From JBMYQA01 sp049600855 (GTDB lineage Bacteria > Bacteroidota > Bacteroidia > Cytophagales > Flammeovirgaceae): a stretch of DNA of 40,322 bases. Location: positions 1 to 40,322 of the forward strand of contig JBMYQA010000018.1 in assembly GCA_049600855.1 (NCBI GenBank). The letters run 5' to 3'. The notes beneath the pieces are model-generated. The model was given only the letters and a program-made list of their open reading frames with translations. It did not search any database and was not told the DNA's origin. Shown piece after piece: positions 25,601 through 34,138 of this stretch (positions are counted from its first letter, which is position 1; each line of letters opens with the position of its first letter). A program made the translations under genes and the position numbers.

Positions 25601-25884
25601 ATGCGGAGATTTTTTCTCACGCTTACAAAAACTTAGGAATTGGTAAGCTTGTGGGTATCCCAACATTTGGAGCCGTAATTTCTACTGGAGCGAGTTTTTT
25701 AATGGATGGCTCATTGGTTAGAATGCCATTCCGAGCGTGGTATGTGAAAGCTACCCAAGAAAATATGGAACTCGGCCCTGCTGTTCCAGATATCATTCTT
25801 TCGAATGAACCTGGCAGTAAAGCAACAGGTGAAGACACGCAATTAAAACGTGCTGTAGAAGAGTTGTTGAAAGATTTAAAATAG
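22684..25884 (+). CDS. Tricorn-like S41 family protease with PD40 propeller and PDZ domain
   Basis: The start is placed at 22684 (MNTSLLKTISLVVFWAVSNSVWAQ), since this gives the signal peptide; an ATG 45 bp upstream is in frame. The product is 1066 residues. PD40/TolB propeller repeats (about 25-620; LSPDGNQIAF, WSPDSKWLAYS, WSPDGSKLAFISER) precede a PDZ domain (about 757-842; GIELEADGAAVKV, AIGDKILSVNGIN). The S41 domain follows (about 850-1050). The nucleophile region is NEASYSNAEIF. Aligned by eye with tricorn NxxSxSDxxxF, Ser972 is the best nucleophile candidate and Asn replaces the following Asp. The signal peptide points to the periplasm or cell surface, unlike cytoplasmic archaeal tricorn. 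Substrates are unknown. Confidence 0.9.
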   Translation: MNTSLLKTISLVVFWAVSNSVWAQDKMLLRTPALSPDGNQIAFSYQGDIWTVATSGGKATRKTIHEGYESQPVWNAKGDQIAFAGSRYSNQDIFVIPAEGGLSKRLTFHSATDVPFSWTPAGEILFTSKRAYAQIEWESEVHAVAVQGGTPSRFFDALGDMPSMSPNGKLVAFVKGPCRTSREDYRGPANREIWIFNTESKAYHRITQFDGNDFMPVWGNDKTLYFISSKSGAYNVWQQNIDGSGKVSGKAKQLTKYTEMGMQYLSVGGQNIVFERLGELFTLSTNGGTPKKITIQLGADYRFDPKEHKTYRNNISGYDVSPNGKQVALVIRGEVFVKMNDKEQSRSVNISKHPYRDRQVTWLNDSTLIFVSDRDGQNELYLAKSSNPDESSLFKSLKVVLMKLTNTPEFEYNPLVSPDGSKITFQRGHSRGASQQIVADIDSTGKITNEKVLVDGWQTASGITWSPDSKWLAYSMSDLNFNSEVYIHAASGDQERVNVSMHPRGDYGPSWSPDGSKLAFISERNNSDQDIWFAWLKKEDWEKTQGEWQELAFEEKENKKAKKEAVSVQIDFEEIHYRLQQVTSLPGDESSPIFSKDGNTVFFSMQNNLSNNDDLFSAKWDGSEVKQITKGGTNPRGLQADSKSKNLYFVQRGSLKQLSMKGTKITSMPHVAKMVIDHQEEGKQIFEEGWMALQEGFYDPEFHGKNWESLKKTYRPIVLSASTKQDYQYMFNLMLGQLNASHMGLRGVRPQENTQRERTGRLGIELEADGAAVKVTKVVLNSPADKTKSKLAIGDKILSVNGINLTSSTNFYSLLTNSMDEINVLEVEAADGSKREVMIRPARSISRDLYNEWVTEKKKLVEKYSNGRLGYIHIQGMNWPSFERFERELMASGNGKEGLVIDVRYNGGGWTTDYMMAVLNVKQHAYTIPRGAVKNLDKEHKKYVNYYPYGERLPLAAWTKPSIAMCNEASYSNAEIFSHAYKNLGIGKLVGIPTFGAVISTGASFLMDGSLVRMPFRAWYVKATQENMELGPAVPDIILSNEPGSKATGEDTQLKRAVEELLKDLK

Positions 25885-25908
25885 TTTACACACGAACTCA
25901 CAATAATC

Positions 25909-25936
25909 AAGCTCGCCCAAAAAGCGAGCTTTTTTT
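25909..25936 (+). terminator. Terminator after the S41 protease gene
   Basis: Stem AAGCTCGC (25909-25916) with GCGAGCTT (25924-25931), followed by a T run to 25936. Confidence 0.88.
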
Positions 25937-25948
25937 GGCTATTTATCG

Positions 25949-25956
25949 TATATTTG
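25949..25956 (+). promoter_or_regulatory. Possible -7 box for the Uma2 gene
   Basis: TATATTTG is a perfect TAnnTTTG match, 28 bp before the Uma2 start, just after the terminator. No -33 TTG lies at the expected spacing. Confidence 0.4.
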
Positions 25957-25983
25957 TTGATTGCTGTAAATCAATGTTGTCCT

Positions 25984-26565
25984 ATGAAACTTTCAGATTT
26001 AGATACTAATAAAACGTACTCTTATGCTGATTATTTACTTTGGCAATTAAAAGAACGGGTTGAGTTAATTAAAGGGAAATTATTCAAAATGCCCCCGGCT
26101 CCTTCCATGCAACACCAACGAGTATCTGGTCGAATATATGGCGAGTTTTGGAGCTATTTCAAAAATAAACCCTGTGAAGTTTTTTCTGCGCCTTTTGACG
26201 TTCGACTACCTAAAAAAAGTAATGCCGATGAAAAGGTATTTACTGTTGTTCAACCCGATATTTGCATCGTATGTGATAAAGAAAAGTTAGATCGTAGAGG
26301 CTGCATTGGTGCACCAGATTTAGTAATCGAAATTCTATCGCCTGGTAATAGCAAAAAAGAAATGCAGGAAAAGTTCGATGTATATGAAGAAGCTGGCGTT
26401 CGTGAATATTGGCTGGTTGATTTTTATGCTAAGAATGTCATTATGTATGTCTTAAAAGACAATCAATATATTGGTCTCAAACCTTTTACAGAAGATGTCA
26501 TGCTCAATTCATATATCTTCCCAGAAATTACCATTGAACTTGCCCCTGTTTTTGCCGAAGATTAA
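25984..26565 (+). CDS. Uma2 family (DUF820) endonuclease-like protein
   Basis: The start is at 25984 (MKLSDLDTNKTYSYADYL), preferred over an upstream in-frame start at 25954. The product is 193 residues. The Uma2 signatures are in order: YADYLLWQLKERVELIKGKLFKM, HQRVSGRIYGEF, VQPDICIVCD (the PD of the PD-(D/E)xK fold), APDLVIEILSPGNSK and GVREYWLVDFYAKNVIMY. The family has a restriction-endonuclease-like fold, but its substrate and biological role are unclear. It is abundant in cyanobacteria and patchy in Bacteroidota, which fits horizontal spread. It stands alone, with its own terminator upstream and possible promoter (25949-25956). No toxin or methylase partner is nearby. Confidence 0.9.
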   Translation: MKLSDLDTNKTYSYADYLLWQLKERVELIKGKLFKMPPAPSMQHQRVSGRIYGEFWSYFKNKPCEVFSAPFDVRLPKKSNADEKVFTVVQPDICIVCDKEKLDRRGCIGAPDLVIEILSPGNSKKEMQEKFDVYEEAGVREYWLVDFYAKNVIMYVLKDNQYIGLKPFTEDVMLNSYIFPEITIELAPVFAED

Positions 26566-26620
26566 CCTGCTTCTTACTTTATGCCACCTATTCGACTAAA
26601 GTTATTTATTCAAAATATTA

Positions 26621-26628
26621 TATCTTTG
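26621..26628 (+). promoter_or_regulatory. Possible -7 box for the coiled-coil gene
   Basis: TATCTTTG, a perfect TAnnTTTG match, 58 bp upstream of the ATG at 26687. No TTG was found at the -33 distance. Confidence 0.35.
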
Positions 26629-26686
26629 ATTATACACAACTGTCTAAAGCAGACAGTTCTGAATGGATTATTGAAGTAATACAATC

Positions 26687-27259
26687 ATGACGCTTTTGAA
26701 GCAAATTATCAAAAAACTCTTTCCACCTTCACCTCCAAAGAACAAACTGGAATTATTCAAACAGATTCATCGCTTTTATGATGAACTGAGTGATCAACGT
26801 GAAAAAGCGGAAAAACAGTATTTAAAGCGTCATCAGAAATTACTTACCCAACTTCCCGCTTGGAAGGCTAAACTAGAAAAAGCAACTTCCCTCTCGTCAG
26901 AAAAGCAACAACAGCTTGCCCAAGAACTTTCAGATTGGAGAAAAAAGAAAAATGCGGCTTATGATGCATTATCTAATTTGAAAAATTACCAAGCTACCCT
27001 TGAAAGTGAGAAAAAGAAATTAGTAAACGATGTAGAGTGGGCTCCATCATTAAGTAAAGCGCTTCAATTGTTTGAAGCAATACAACTGGAAGCTAACCTA
27101 GAAAAAGTAATCCATAAAACAGCCCCGTATCGAATAGAATCGTTACTTGGTGAGGTAAAACATCAAGTAACAACTTCAGAGTTTCTCATTCAAGCTTACA
27201 GCGAGCTAGCAGCAGAAGAAGCCAAGCGTAAAAAGTATATCAATCGGAAAAATGACTAA
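26687..27259 (+). CDS. Hypothetical coiled-coil protein
   Basis: I do not recognise a family. It has 190 residues and is strongly charged and helical. The N-terminus has a short basic amphipathic stretch and a proline turn (KKLFPPSPPKNK). A heptad-rich region follows (about 25-125; QREKAEKQYLKRHQKLL, SSEKQQQLAQELSDWRKKK, YQATLESEKKKL). The C-terminal helix is Lys/Glu-rich. No signal peptide or membrane helix is seen. It precedes the ABC ATPase gene by 103 bp on the same strand, but no shared function is evident. Codon use and the -7 box (26621-26628) suggest a real gene. Confidence 0.65.
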   Translation: MTLLKQIIKKLFPPSPPKNKLELFKQIHRFYDELSDQREKAEKQYLKRHQKLLTQLPAWKAKLEKATSLSSEKQQQLAQELSDWRKKKNAAYDALSNLKNYQATLESEKKKLVNDVEWAPSLSKALQLFEAIQLEANLEKVIHKTAPYRIESLLGEVKHQVTTSEFLIQAYSELAAEEAKRKKYINRKND

Positions 27260-27362
27260 TAACCTTGCTTTCACCACGATATTTATTCCCTTCATCATTA
27301 AAATTCAACTAAATTCTCTACTCAAAGTACTTTCGGGTCACCATTAACCCATTACTTTGACA

Positions 27363-28256
27363 ATGAATACATTATCCATACAACAACTGAGTAAAACTTA
27401 TCCTAACGGCGTTCAGGCGCTCAACAACATTTCCCTTCAATTGAGCAACGGCATGTTTGGACTACTCGGTCCGAATGGGGCGGGTAAGTCTACTTTAATG
27501 CGTACAATTGCTGCTTTGCAAGAACCAAGCAATGGAAGCATCTATTTTAATGAAACCAACATCACTGAAAATCCACAAGCTATTCGGAGTTGTTTAGGTT
27601 ATTTGCCTCAGGAATTTGGCGTTTATCCAAAAATTTCTGCCTTTCAACTGTTAGATCATTTAGCCGTATTGAAAGGCGTATTAGCTAAGAAAGAACGAAA
27701 AGCACAAATTGAAGTTCTACTGCATCAAACCAATCTGTATGACGTGCGGAAGAAAGCAGTGAGCACCTTTTCAGGAGGGATGCGGCAGCGTTTTGGCATT
27801 GCCCAAGCCTTACTTGGTAAACCCAAATTGATGATTGTAGATGAACCCACAGCAGGTCTTGACCCTGAAGAGCGGAATCGCTTTCATAATCTATTAAGTG
27901 AACTTGGCGAGCAAATGATTGTATTGCTTTCTACCCATATTGTGGAAGATGTTCGAGATTTATGCACCAATATGGCAATCATGAATAAAGGTCAGCTTTG
28001 CTTGCAAGGAGAGCCAAGCCAATTGATTAAACAGTTAGCAGGCAAGGTATGGAAAAAGACCATCCTCAAAAGTGAATTAGCACATTATCAAAGCAATTAC
28101 GAAGTCATATCTAGTAAACTCTTTACGGGTAAAACTCAAATCCGAGTATTGGCAGATTACCAACCTGAAGGTGGTTTTGAGCCCAGTGATGCCACGCTTG
28201 AAGATGTGTATTTCACCGCTTTAAAACAAAAACAATTGATCAACGACCTAAACTAA
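27363..28256 (+). CDS. ABC transporter ATP-binding subunit (partner of the permease/M1 fusion)
   Basis: The ATG at 27363 is preferred over the upstream TTG at 27357. The product is 297 residues. Walker A is GPNGAGKST, the Q-loop region is YLPQEFG, the signature is FSGGMRQR, Walker B is LMIVDEPTAGLDP and the H-loop is STHIVED. This is a stand-alone CcmA-like NBD that pairs with a separate permease. Only 6 bp separate it from the permease/M1 gene, so they form one operon and probably one complex at the inner membrane. The cargo is not known. Confidence 0.95.
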   Translation: MNTLSIQQLSKTYPNGVQALNNISLQLSNGMFGLLGPNGAGKSTLMRTIAALQEPSNGSIYFNETNITENPQAIRSCLGYLPQEFGVYPKISAFQLLDHLAVLKGVLAKKERKAQIEVLLHQTNLYDVRKKAVSTFSGGMRQRFGIAQALLGKPKLMIVDEPTAGLDPEERNRFHNLLSELGEQMIVLLSTHIVEDVRDLCTNMAIMNKGQLCLQGEPSQLIKQLAGKVWKKTILKSELAHYQSNYEVISSKLFTGKTQIRVLADYQPEGGFEPSDATLEDVYFTALKQKQLINDLN

Positions 28257-28262
28257 TACCAC

Positions 28263-31200
28263 ATGATGTATTTAAAATTGCTTCAATTCGAATGGAGTTA
28301 CCAAATCCGCAAACCTATCTTTTACCTTTTTATGGCTTTTTTTGCCTTCTCAGGATGGCTTGCAGGAGGCATAGGCTCAGGAGCAGGGCAAAACACTTTT
28401 GCGAATAGTCCGTACTGGATGAGCTATTACATGGGCTTTTCTTCATTGATTGTGGTATTTGCCAGTATGTTTTTTTGCGTGTATGCCATGCTGAGAGATC
28501 GGCAACATCAGATGGAGGCTTTAATCTTTAGCACGTCAATCAAGAAAATGCCTTTCTTTTTCAGCAGGTTTTTCGGTGCCTATTTCACTACGCTACTGAT
28601 TGCCTCCAGCTTTTTACTCGGTTTTGCGTTAGCACCATTCATGACGAATATCGCTCCTGAACGATTCAATAGTTTCCAATTTACCCATTACCTATGGATA
28701 TGGTTGATATTTGTTGTGCCAAACGCATTCATATGCACCAGTGTGTTATTTATCGTTTCGGCCATTAGCCGAAGTGCAATTGCTACGTACATCACCGCTA
28801 TTCTCTTGTATGGTTTGTATTTTCTAGCTTCCATCTTCCTGAACTCACCTTTACTCGCTCAAGCGACTCCTGCTTCCCCTGAAACCTTAGCTTTTGCCGC
28901 AGTAATGGATCCTCTTGGGCTATCGGCATTCTTCGAGCAAACCCAGTACTGGACTGCTCATCAGAAAAATCAACAGCTTGTGGCCTTATCAGGACACTTT
29001 CTTTGGAATCGAATACTTTGGCTGGCGATTGCATGCTTGTTACTGCTTGCTACCTATCAGCTCTTTTCGTTCCGAGCATTAAATAGAAAAGTCAAAAAAA
29101 GGGGCAGTCAAGACCAATATACTACTCCAAAATCGGTCAAAACCCAACCGTTGGTGGTACTCAATATGAATTGGAAATGGACGCTGAATACACTGGTGAG
29201 GCAAACGAAACTGGAGTTACAAAGCATCTTTAAAGGACTTCCTTTTTTAGGGATCATCATCATTTGGACGTTCATTGTTTCCACAGAAATTTACAGTAGA
29301 ATTAATGGTGGCGGGCAATACAACAACGATATTTATCCAACTACTGAGCTTATGCTTTGGCTCATCAAAGAGCCGTTCAGTGTGTTGGGAATTATTCTGG
29401 TGATGTTTTATAGTGGTGAGCTGATGTGGAAAAGTCATCAATATAAATTTCATGAAATTTTAGGAGCAAGCCCGATTTCTAATGCGGTGAGTTTTACTTC
29501 TAAATATTTAGCCATTGCTACGGTCCCTGCGTTGCTTATACTCACAAGTATCGCTAATGCCATTGTTTTCCAACTTTCCAAAAGCTATTTTCATGTTGAG
29601 TGGGGTTTATACTTGAGCATGTTCATTGATCCTGGTTTACAGATTTTGCTCGTCACCTTGGTGGCACTCTTCATTCAAAGTATAGCTACCAATAAGTACA
29701 TTGGCACATTATTTACCGCATTCATCCTGCTCGCATTTAGTCCCATATTTAGCCAACATATTGGATTGCACCATCCACTCATGCGGTTTTCATTTCTGCC
29801 GAAGCTCACGTATTCTGATATGACGGGTTTTCAAAATATACCTGCGTTTCAGGCATTTGCGCTGTACTGGCTCGCTTTATTAGCTGTATTGAGTATCCTT
29901 TCCTTCAAATTATGGCAAAGGGGAAAAAGTAGTACCTTCTTTGAGCGCTTAAGACTATTAAAGAAAACTTGGAGTATTCCAGAAAAAGTATGGACGACCT
30001 GCTTTTTCGTCGCATTCATTGCCTTAGGTGCTTATATCTACTATCATATGAATGTAGCTGTAGATTATACATCTCCTGATCAACAATTAGCGCATCGCGC
30101 ACAATATGAGCGGAAGTATAAAAAATATGAATCCATTCCGCGGTTAGCCGTAACAGCGATTAAAACAGAAGTGGCTATTTTTCCGAAACAACAAAAGGCT
30201 AATATATTAGCTGATTATACCTTAACAAATCAACATGAGTTTCCTGTTGATTCCATATTTGTATCTGAGCGAGATGTCTTAACTAAACTCCACATTCCCA
30301 ATAGCACGCTCATTTTCCACGATACAACAATCGGTGTATACCTGTTTCAATTAAATGAAGCGCTATTGCCTCATCAAAGTATTCAAGTTCATTTTGAATT
30401 AGATCAAGGGGGAAAAGGTTTTCCAAATAGCCTGCTTATCGTCAAAAATGGAACATATATTCCCCAAGCGTATATTGAACCGCTATTTTACTACACAGAA
30501 CACTTTGAGATTTATGCGAATCAGGAACGCAAAAAAAGAGGTTTGCCTTATAAAAAGCGAGAAGCTGCTTCAGGCGATCACCTACACCATGAAGAAACGT
30601 GGGATGCTGTGGATGTTGATTTCGAAACGATTATTTCTACTGCGCATGATCAAACGGCCATTGCTACGGGTAACTTAATCAATCAATGGGAAAAAGAGGG
30701 CAGACGCTATTTTCACTATAAACTAAATGGAAAAACAAAGCGAAACATGTGTTATTTCTCCGCCAACTATCAGCAAAAAGTAGAACACTATCGAGGGATC
30801 AACATTGAACTGTATTATCATCCTACACACGCTTATAATATCTCACACATCCTAGAGCTGACTAAAGCATCTTTGGACTACTGCATCGCCCATTTTGGCC
30901 CTTATACGCAAGATCATATCCGAATCGCTGAAATTCCCAACCATTGGCCTTTTGGGGGGCAAGCCATGGCTGGAACCATCAGTATGACTGAGCGCGGCAT
31001 GTATCTCGTAGATTTACGGAATAAGCCCAAGATTGATTTAGTGGCGAGAAGAGTAATTCATGAAGTGGCTCATCAATGGTGGGGACATACGGTAACCCCG
31101 AAAGCAATTGATGGCGCTGCTGTATTGAATGAATCCCTTTGTAAATACACGGAAGTGGTATTATTGGAAAAGCTATTTGGTATAGCTATGGTTAGAGAAC

Positions 31201-31838
31201 TGTCCGATTTTTCCATTCACCAGTATTTTTCAGGCAGGGGCCGTTCAAATGAGCCAGAAGTTCCTCTTTATTTGGCACGCAGACAAGCTTATTTACCGTA
31301 TCATAAGGGATATACCACCATGTTGGCCTTAAAGGAGGCATTAGGCGAAGACCGCATGAATCAAGCCTTGGGTAACTTAGTTAAGCAATTTGGCAAGAAT
31401 TCATCCAACAGATGTACTACCTTGGATTTAATGCACGAACTCTACCAAGTGGCCGATTCCAGCCAATATTCGCTGATTGATGATTGGATGAAACGCATCA
31501 TTAGCTACGATTTGAGTATAGCTCATGTGAATTACCAAAAACTACCTAATGGGAAGTATCAAATTAACGCCCAGCTGATGGCTCAACGTTTTGAATATGC
31601 TGCGGATGGTGAGAAGCAAAACATTGAAATCAATGAATCTATTCCAATTGGAGTGTTCACCAAACATCCATCGGAGATGGGTAAACATGAAAAACCGTTA
31701 CTCATGACTGCTGCAAAAATAAATCATGCTCAACAGTCATTCAGTTGTGTGGTTGATCAGTTGCCAGCATACATTGGTATTGATCCTTACTTTACCAGAA
31801 TTGATGCAAATCGTTTAGATAATCTGAAATCATTGTAG
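28263..31838 (+). CDS. ABC transporter permease fused to M1 family aminopeptidase
   Basis: A protein of 1191 residues. The N-terminal half carries two ABC-2-type permease blocks with roughly a dozen membrane helices (about 15-270 and 320-600). After a last helix near 580-600 comes an M1 peptidase (about 630-1190) facing the periplasm. Zinc-site motif H933-E-V-A-H937-QWWG is present, with Glu957 as the likely third ligand. The spacer between H937 and E957 is 19 residues, one more than classical M1 enzymes. The substrate-recognition GxMEN motif is altered to GGQAMAGTISMTE. As I recall, this fusion clade shares both features. Partner ATPase is immediately upstream. It presumably couples export with peptide trimming in the envelope, but this is inference. 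ATGs at 28263 and 28266 are both possible starts. Confidence 0.93.
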   Translation: MMYLKLLQFEWSYQIRKPIFYLFMAFFAFSGWLAGGIGSGAGQNTFANSPYWMSYYMGFSSLIVVFASMFFCVYAMLRDRQHQMEALIFSTSIKKMPFFFSRFFGAYFTTLLIASSFLLGFALAPFMTNIAPERFNSFQFTHYLWIWLIFVVPNAFICTSVLFIVSAISRSAIATYITAILLYGLYFLASIFLNSPLLAQATPASPETLAFAAVMDPLGLSAFFEQTQYWTAHQKNQQLVALSGHFLWNRILWLAIACLLLLATYQLFSFRALNRKVKKRGSQDQYTTPKSVKTQPLVVLNMNWKWTLNTLVRQTKLELQSIFKGLPFLGIIIIWTFIVSTEIYSRINGGGQYNNDIYPTTELMLWLIKEPFSVLGIILVMFYSGELMWKSHQYKFHEILGASPISNAVSFTSKYLAIATVPALLILTSIANAIVFQLSKSYFHVEWGLYLSMFIDPGLQILLVTLVALFIQSIATNKYIGTLFTAFILLAFSPIFSQHIGLHHPLMRFSFLPKLTYSDMTGFQNIPAFQAFALYWLALLAVLSILSFKLWQRGKSSTFFERLRLLKKTWSIPEKVWTTCFFVAFIALGAYIYYHMNVAVDYTSPDQQLAHRAQYERKYKKYESIPRLAVTAIKTEVAIFPKQQKANILADYTLTNQHEFPVDSIFVSERDVLTKLHIPNSTLIFHDTTIGVYLFQLNEALLPHQSIQVHFELDQGGKGFPNSLLIVKNGTYIPQAYIEPLFYYTEHFEIYANQERKKRGLPYKKREAASGDHLHHEETWDAVDVDFETIISTAHDQTAIATGNLINQWEKEGRRYFHYKLNGKTKRNMCYFSANYQQKVEHYRGINIELYYHPTHAYNISHILELTKASLDYCIAHFGPYTQDHIRIAEIPNHWPFGGQAMAGTISMTERGMYLVDLRNKPKIDLVARRVIHEVAHQWWGHTVTPKAIDGAAVLNESLCKYTEVVLLEKLFGIAMVRELSDFSIHQYFSGRGRSNEPEVPLYLARRQAYLPYHKGYTTMLALKEALGEDRMNQALGNLVKQFGKNSSNRCTTLDLMHELYQVADSSQYSLIDDWMKRIISYDLSIAHVNYQKLPNGKYQINAQLMAQRFEYAADGEKQNIEINESIPIGVFTKHPSEMGKHEKPLLMTAAKINHAQQSFSCVVDQLPAYIGIDPYFTRIDANRLDNLKSL

Positions 31839-31858
31839 CTCCTGTTTGAACAATGAGC

Positions 31859-31889
31859 AGTTGGAAACGAGCTTTTCTCGTTTCCAACT
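31859..31889. terminator. Hairpin between convergent genes, likely bidirectional terminator
   Basis: Perfect 13-bp stem AGTTGGAAACGAG (31859-31871) with CTCGTTTCCAACT (31877-31889), 5-nt loop. No U run follows on either strand, so it may be an RNA 3'-end stabiliser or a terminator of the non-canonical type. Confidence 0.55.
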
Positions 31890-31893
31890 ATTA

Positions 31894-33735
31894 TCAATTC
31901 GTAGTCTGCAAGGCATTGAGCTTTTTATACAAGCCTCCTTCATGTTCCAGCAATTCAAAATGAGTTCCTCGCTCTACAATTTCCCCTTGGTTGATGACCA
32001 AAATCTCATCGGCATTTTGAATTGTACTGAGTCGGTGGGCAATTACTAAAGAAGTTCGGTTTTGCATGAGTTTATTTAATGCATCTTGTACCAACTTTTC
32101 GGATTCCGTATCTAATGCAGAAGTGGCCTCATCTAGAATTAAGATTGCAGGATTTTTGAAAATTGCACGGGCAATGCTAATGCGTTGACGTTGCCCACCT
32201 GAAAGCTTAGCACCACGATCACCAATTACGGTATTGTAGCCATTTTCCGTATTCATGATGAAATCGTGCGCATTTGCAATTTTCGCAGCTTTAATCACAT
32301 CTTCTAATTGGGCATCAGGTCGTCCAAAAGCAATATTATTGAATAATGTATCATTAAAAAGAATGGATTCCTGCGTTACTACTCCTAATTGTTGGCGTAC
32401 ATCATCCAATTTATAATCCCGAACATCAACACCATCAATGAATACAGCTCCATCTACCACATCATAAAATCGTGGTACTAGATCAGCAATCGTAGATTTT
32501 CCCCCACCTGATGGCCCCACTAGCGCAATGGTTTTACCTTTTTCAATGGAGAAACTAAGATTCTTCAAGACGGGATCTTTAGCATACGCAAAAGAAACGT
32601 TTTGAAACTCAATTTTATCTTTAAATACCGTAAGTGATTTCGCATCAGGACGGTCTGTAATCTCTGATTGGGCATCAATTAAACTTAATACCCGATCGCC
32701 AGAAGCGATGCCTCTTTGTAGGTTACTATACTCTTTTGTAATGCCTTTAATTGGACGAATTACTTGCGAGAAAACGGCAATGTAGGCGATAAAAATACTA
32801 GCAGTAATTGGAGCATCAGTCCCTGAAAGAATTAAATTTCCTCCATACAACACAAGTCCTGACATCATCACTACCGCTAAAAATTCAGACATAGGAGAGG
32901 CTAACTCAGCACGATACCCAAACTTACGCAGCGTAGATGCATAGAAACGGTTTTCTGATAAATATTTCTTCTGAACATATGGCGTACCATTAAAGGCTTT
33001 CACCACGCGCAAACCACTGATGACCTCATCTAACATCGTTAATAAGTTACCCTGAGATTCTTGTAAACCATGCGCTTTTTTTCGAAGGCTTTTTGCCAAT
33101 AACGCAATGATGCTACCAATAATGGGAATCACGGTAATGGAAAACAAGGTGAGTTCTACTGAATTGTAAAACAATACCCCAAAATAGAAGATGATAAATA
33201 ATGGCTCTTTAATAAACAGGGCTAAACTTCCTGTAATGGTATATTCTACTAAAAAGGCATCATTTGCCGCCCTCGAAATAATGTCACCTTTGCGTTGATC
33301 AGAGTAATACCCAATGTGTTGAGCTGTTAAATTATTAAACATGGCTTCACGCAGGTTTTCACTCATTTTGGAACGTAATTGTTCTTTCATACGCACCTGT
33401 AGGTACCGAAAAATGTTAGCCATTAACACACAAACAGCAAACAGTACACAAACAAACTGTAACGCCACCATGGGTTCATACTTGATGACTATACTCGTGA
33501 GGTGATACTTGAAATAATGGACGAAATAATCGATGCTGAAACTAAACGTTTCGATATAAGGTAAATGCTCACTTAAATCAGGCTTTACTTGGCTAAACAA
33601 GACATCCAGTAACGGAATGAGCAGTGTGAGGTTTACAGCATTAAATAGGGCATAAAATAAGGAAAAGAGGAAATAAACTGTCACAAAGGGGCCAATCGGC
33701 CGCACAAAACTGAGTAATCGCCAATATGTTTTCAT
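31894..33735 (-). CDS. MsbA-like lipid A/drug ABC exporter
   Basis: A protein of 613 residues. Six membrane helices (about 15-330) precede the NBD (about 355-600). The NBD is canonical: Walker A GPSGGGKST, Q-loop VTQES, signature LSGGQRQR, Walker B LILDEATSALD with catalytic Glu, and H-loop IAHRLS. This is a homodimer-type exporter of the MsbA group, whose best known role is to flip lipid A-core across the inner membrane. It is a single gene. The minus-strand -7 box TACCTTTG at 33925-33932 implies a leader of about 180 nt (see 33736-34138). Msb identity is not certain, since drug exporters look the same. Confidence 0.9.
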   Translation of the reverse strand: MKTYWRLLSFVRPIGPFVTVYFLFSLFYALFNAVNLTLLIPLLDVLFSQVKPDLSEHLPYIETFSFSIDYFVHYFKYHLTSIVIKYEPMVALQFVCVLFAVCVLMANIFRYLQVRMKEQLRSKMSENLREAMFNNLTAQHIGYYSDQRKGDIISRAANDAFLVEYTITGSLALFIKEPLFIIFYFGVLFYNSVELTLFSITVIPIIGSIIALLAKSLRKKAHGLQESQGNLLTMLDEVISGLRVVKAFNGTPYVQKKYLSENRFYASTLRKFGYRAELASPMSEFLAVVMMSGLVLYGGNLILSGTDAPITASIFIAYIAVFSQVIRPIKGITKEYSNLQRGIASGDRVLSLIDAQSEITDRPDAKSLTVFKDKIEFQNVSFAYAKDPVLKNLSFSIEKGKTIALVGPSGGGKSTIADLVPRFYDVVDGAVFIDGVDVRDYKLDDVRQQLGVVTQESILFNDTLFNNIAFGRPDAQLEDVIKAAKIANAHDFIMNTENGYNTVIGDRGAKLSGGQRQRISIARAIFKNPAILILDEATSALDTESEKLVQDALNKLMQNRTSLVIAHRLSTIQNADEILVINQGEIVERGTHFELLEHEGGLYKKLNALQTTN

Positions 33736-33924
33736 ATAATGAGTTCGCTGACAAGAGCATCAACCTTAAATTTATCATTTCTTTGGAATGATGCTTCGTT
33801 ATAATGGCATCAGCCACCGATTTGTTAAAGAGCTAGACTATTCGCCTCATTTATGCCTGGCCTAACTCAAAAATAATCTATTGTAAAACATCACCATACT
33901 ACTAAGTAGGTGTTTAAAGAGCTG

Positions 33925-33932
33925 CAAAGGTA
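33925..33932 (-). promoter_or_regulatory. Possible -7 box for the msbA-like gene
   Basis: The minus strand reads TACCTTTG, a perfect TAnnTTTG match and the same -7 as the tRNA-fMet promoter. No -33 TTG is at the right distance. Confidence 0.4.
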
Positions 33933-34072
33933 AGGATAAATTAGCAATCCTCAGTTGTTTATGTAATTTGTAGGTAGCGCAAACGATGCTTTTTGTTGTT
34001 TTTGAGTGGGATTTATAAAATGATAAAACGAATAACCACAATCATCATTTCGTGAGCAAGGTAAAAGGCGAT

Positions 34073-34100
34073 ACTCACCTCATCGTAAGTACCGCCTTTT
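34073..34100 (-). terminator. Probable terminator of topA
   Basis: On the minus strand AAAAGGCG (34100-34093) pairs with CGCCTTTT (34080-34073), about 38 bp after the topA stop. The stem is short (8 bp) with a short U tail. Confidence 0.55.
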
Positions 34101-34138
34101 TTATAAAGTGAGAATAATTGCTGTTAAAGAAGCTATTT

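Larger units (their letters stand above)
33736..34138. other. 403-bp intergenic region: msbA-like leader and topA terminator
   Basis: No coding content. It holds a minus-strand -7 box (33925-33932), a leader of about 180 nt before the msbA-like gene, and the probable topA terminator at 34073-34100. Within the leader, TGATGC pairs with GCATCA around 12 nt, a possible small hairpin. Confidence 0.5.
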
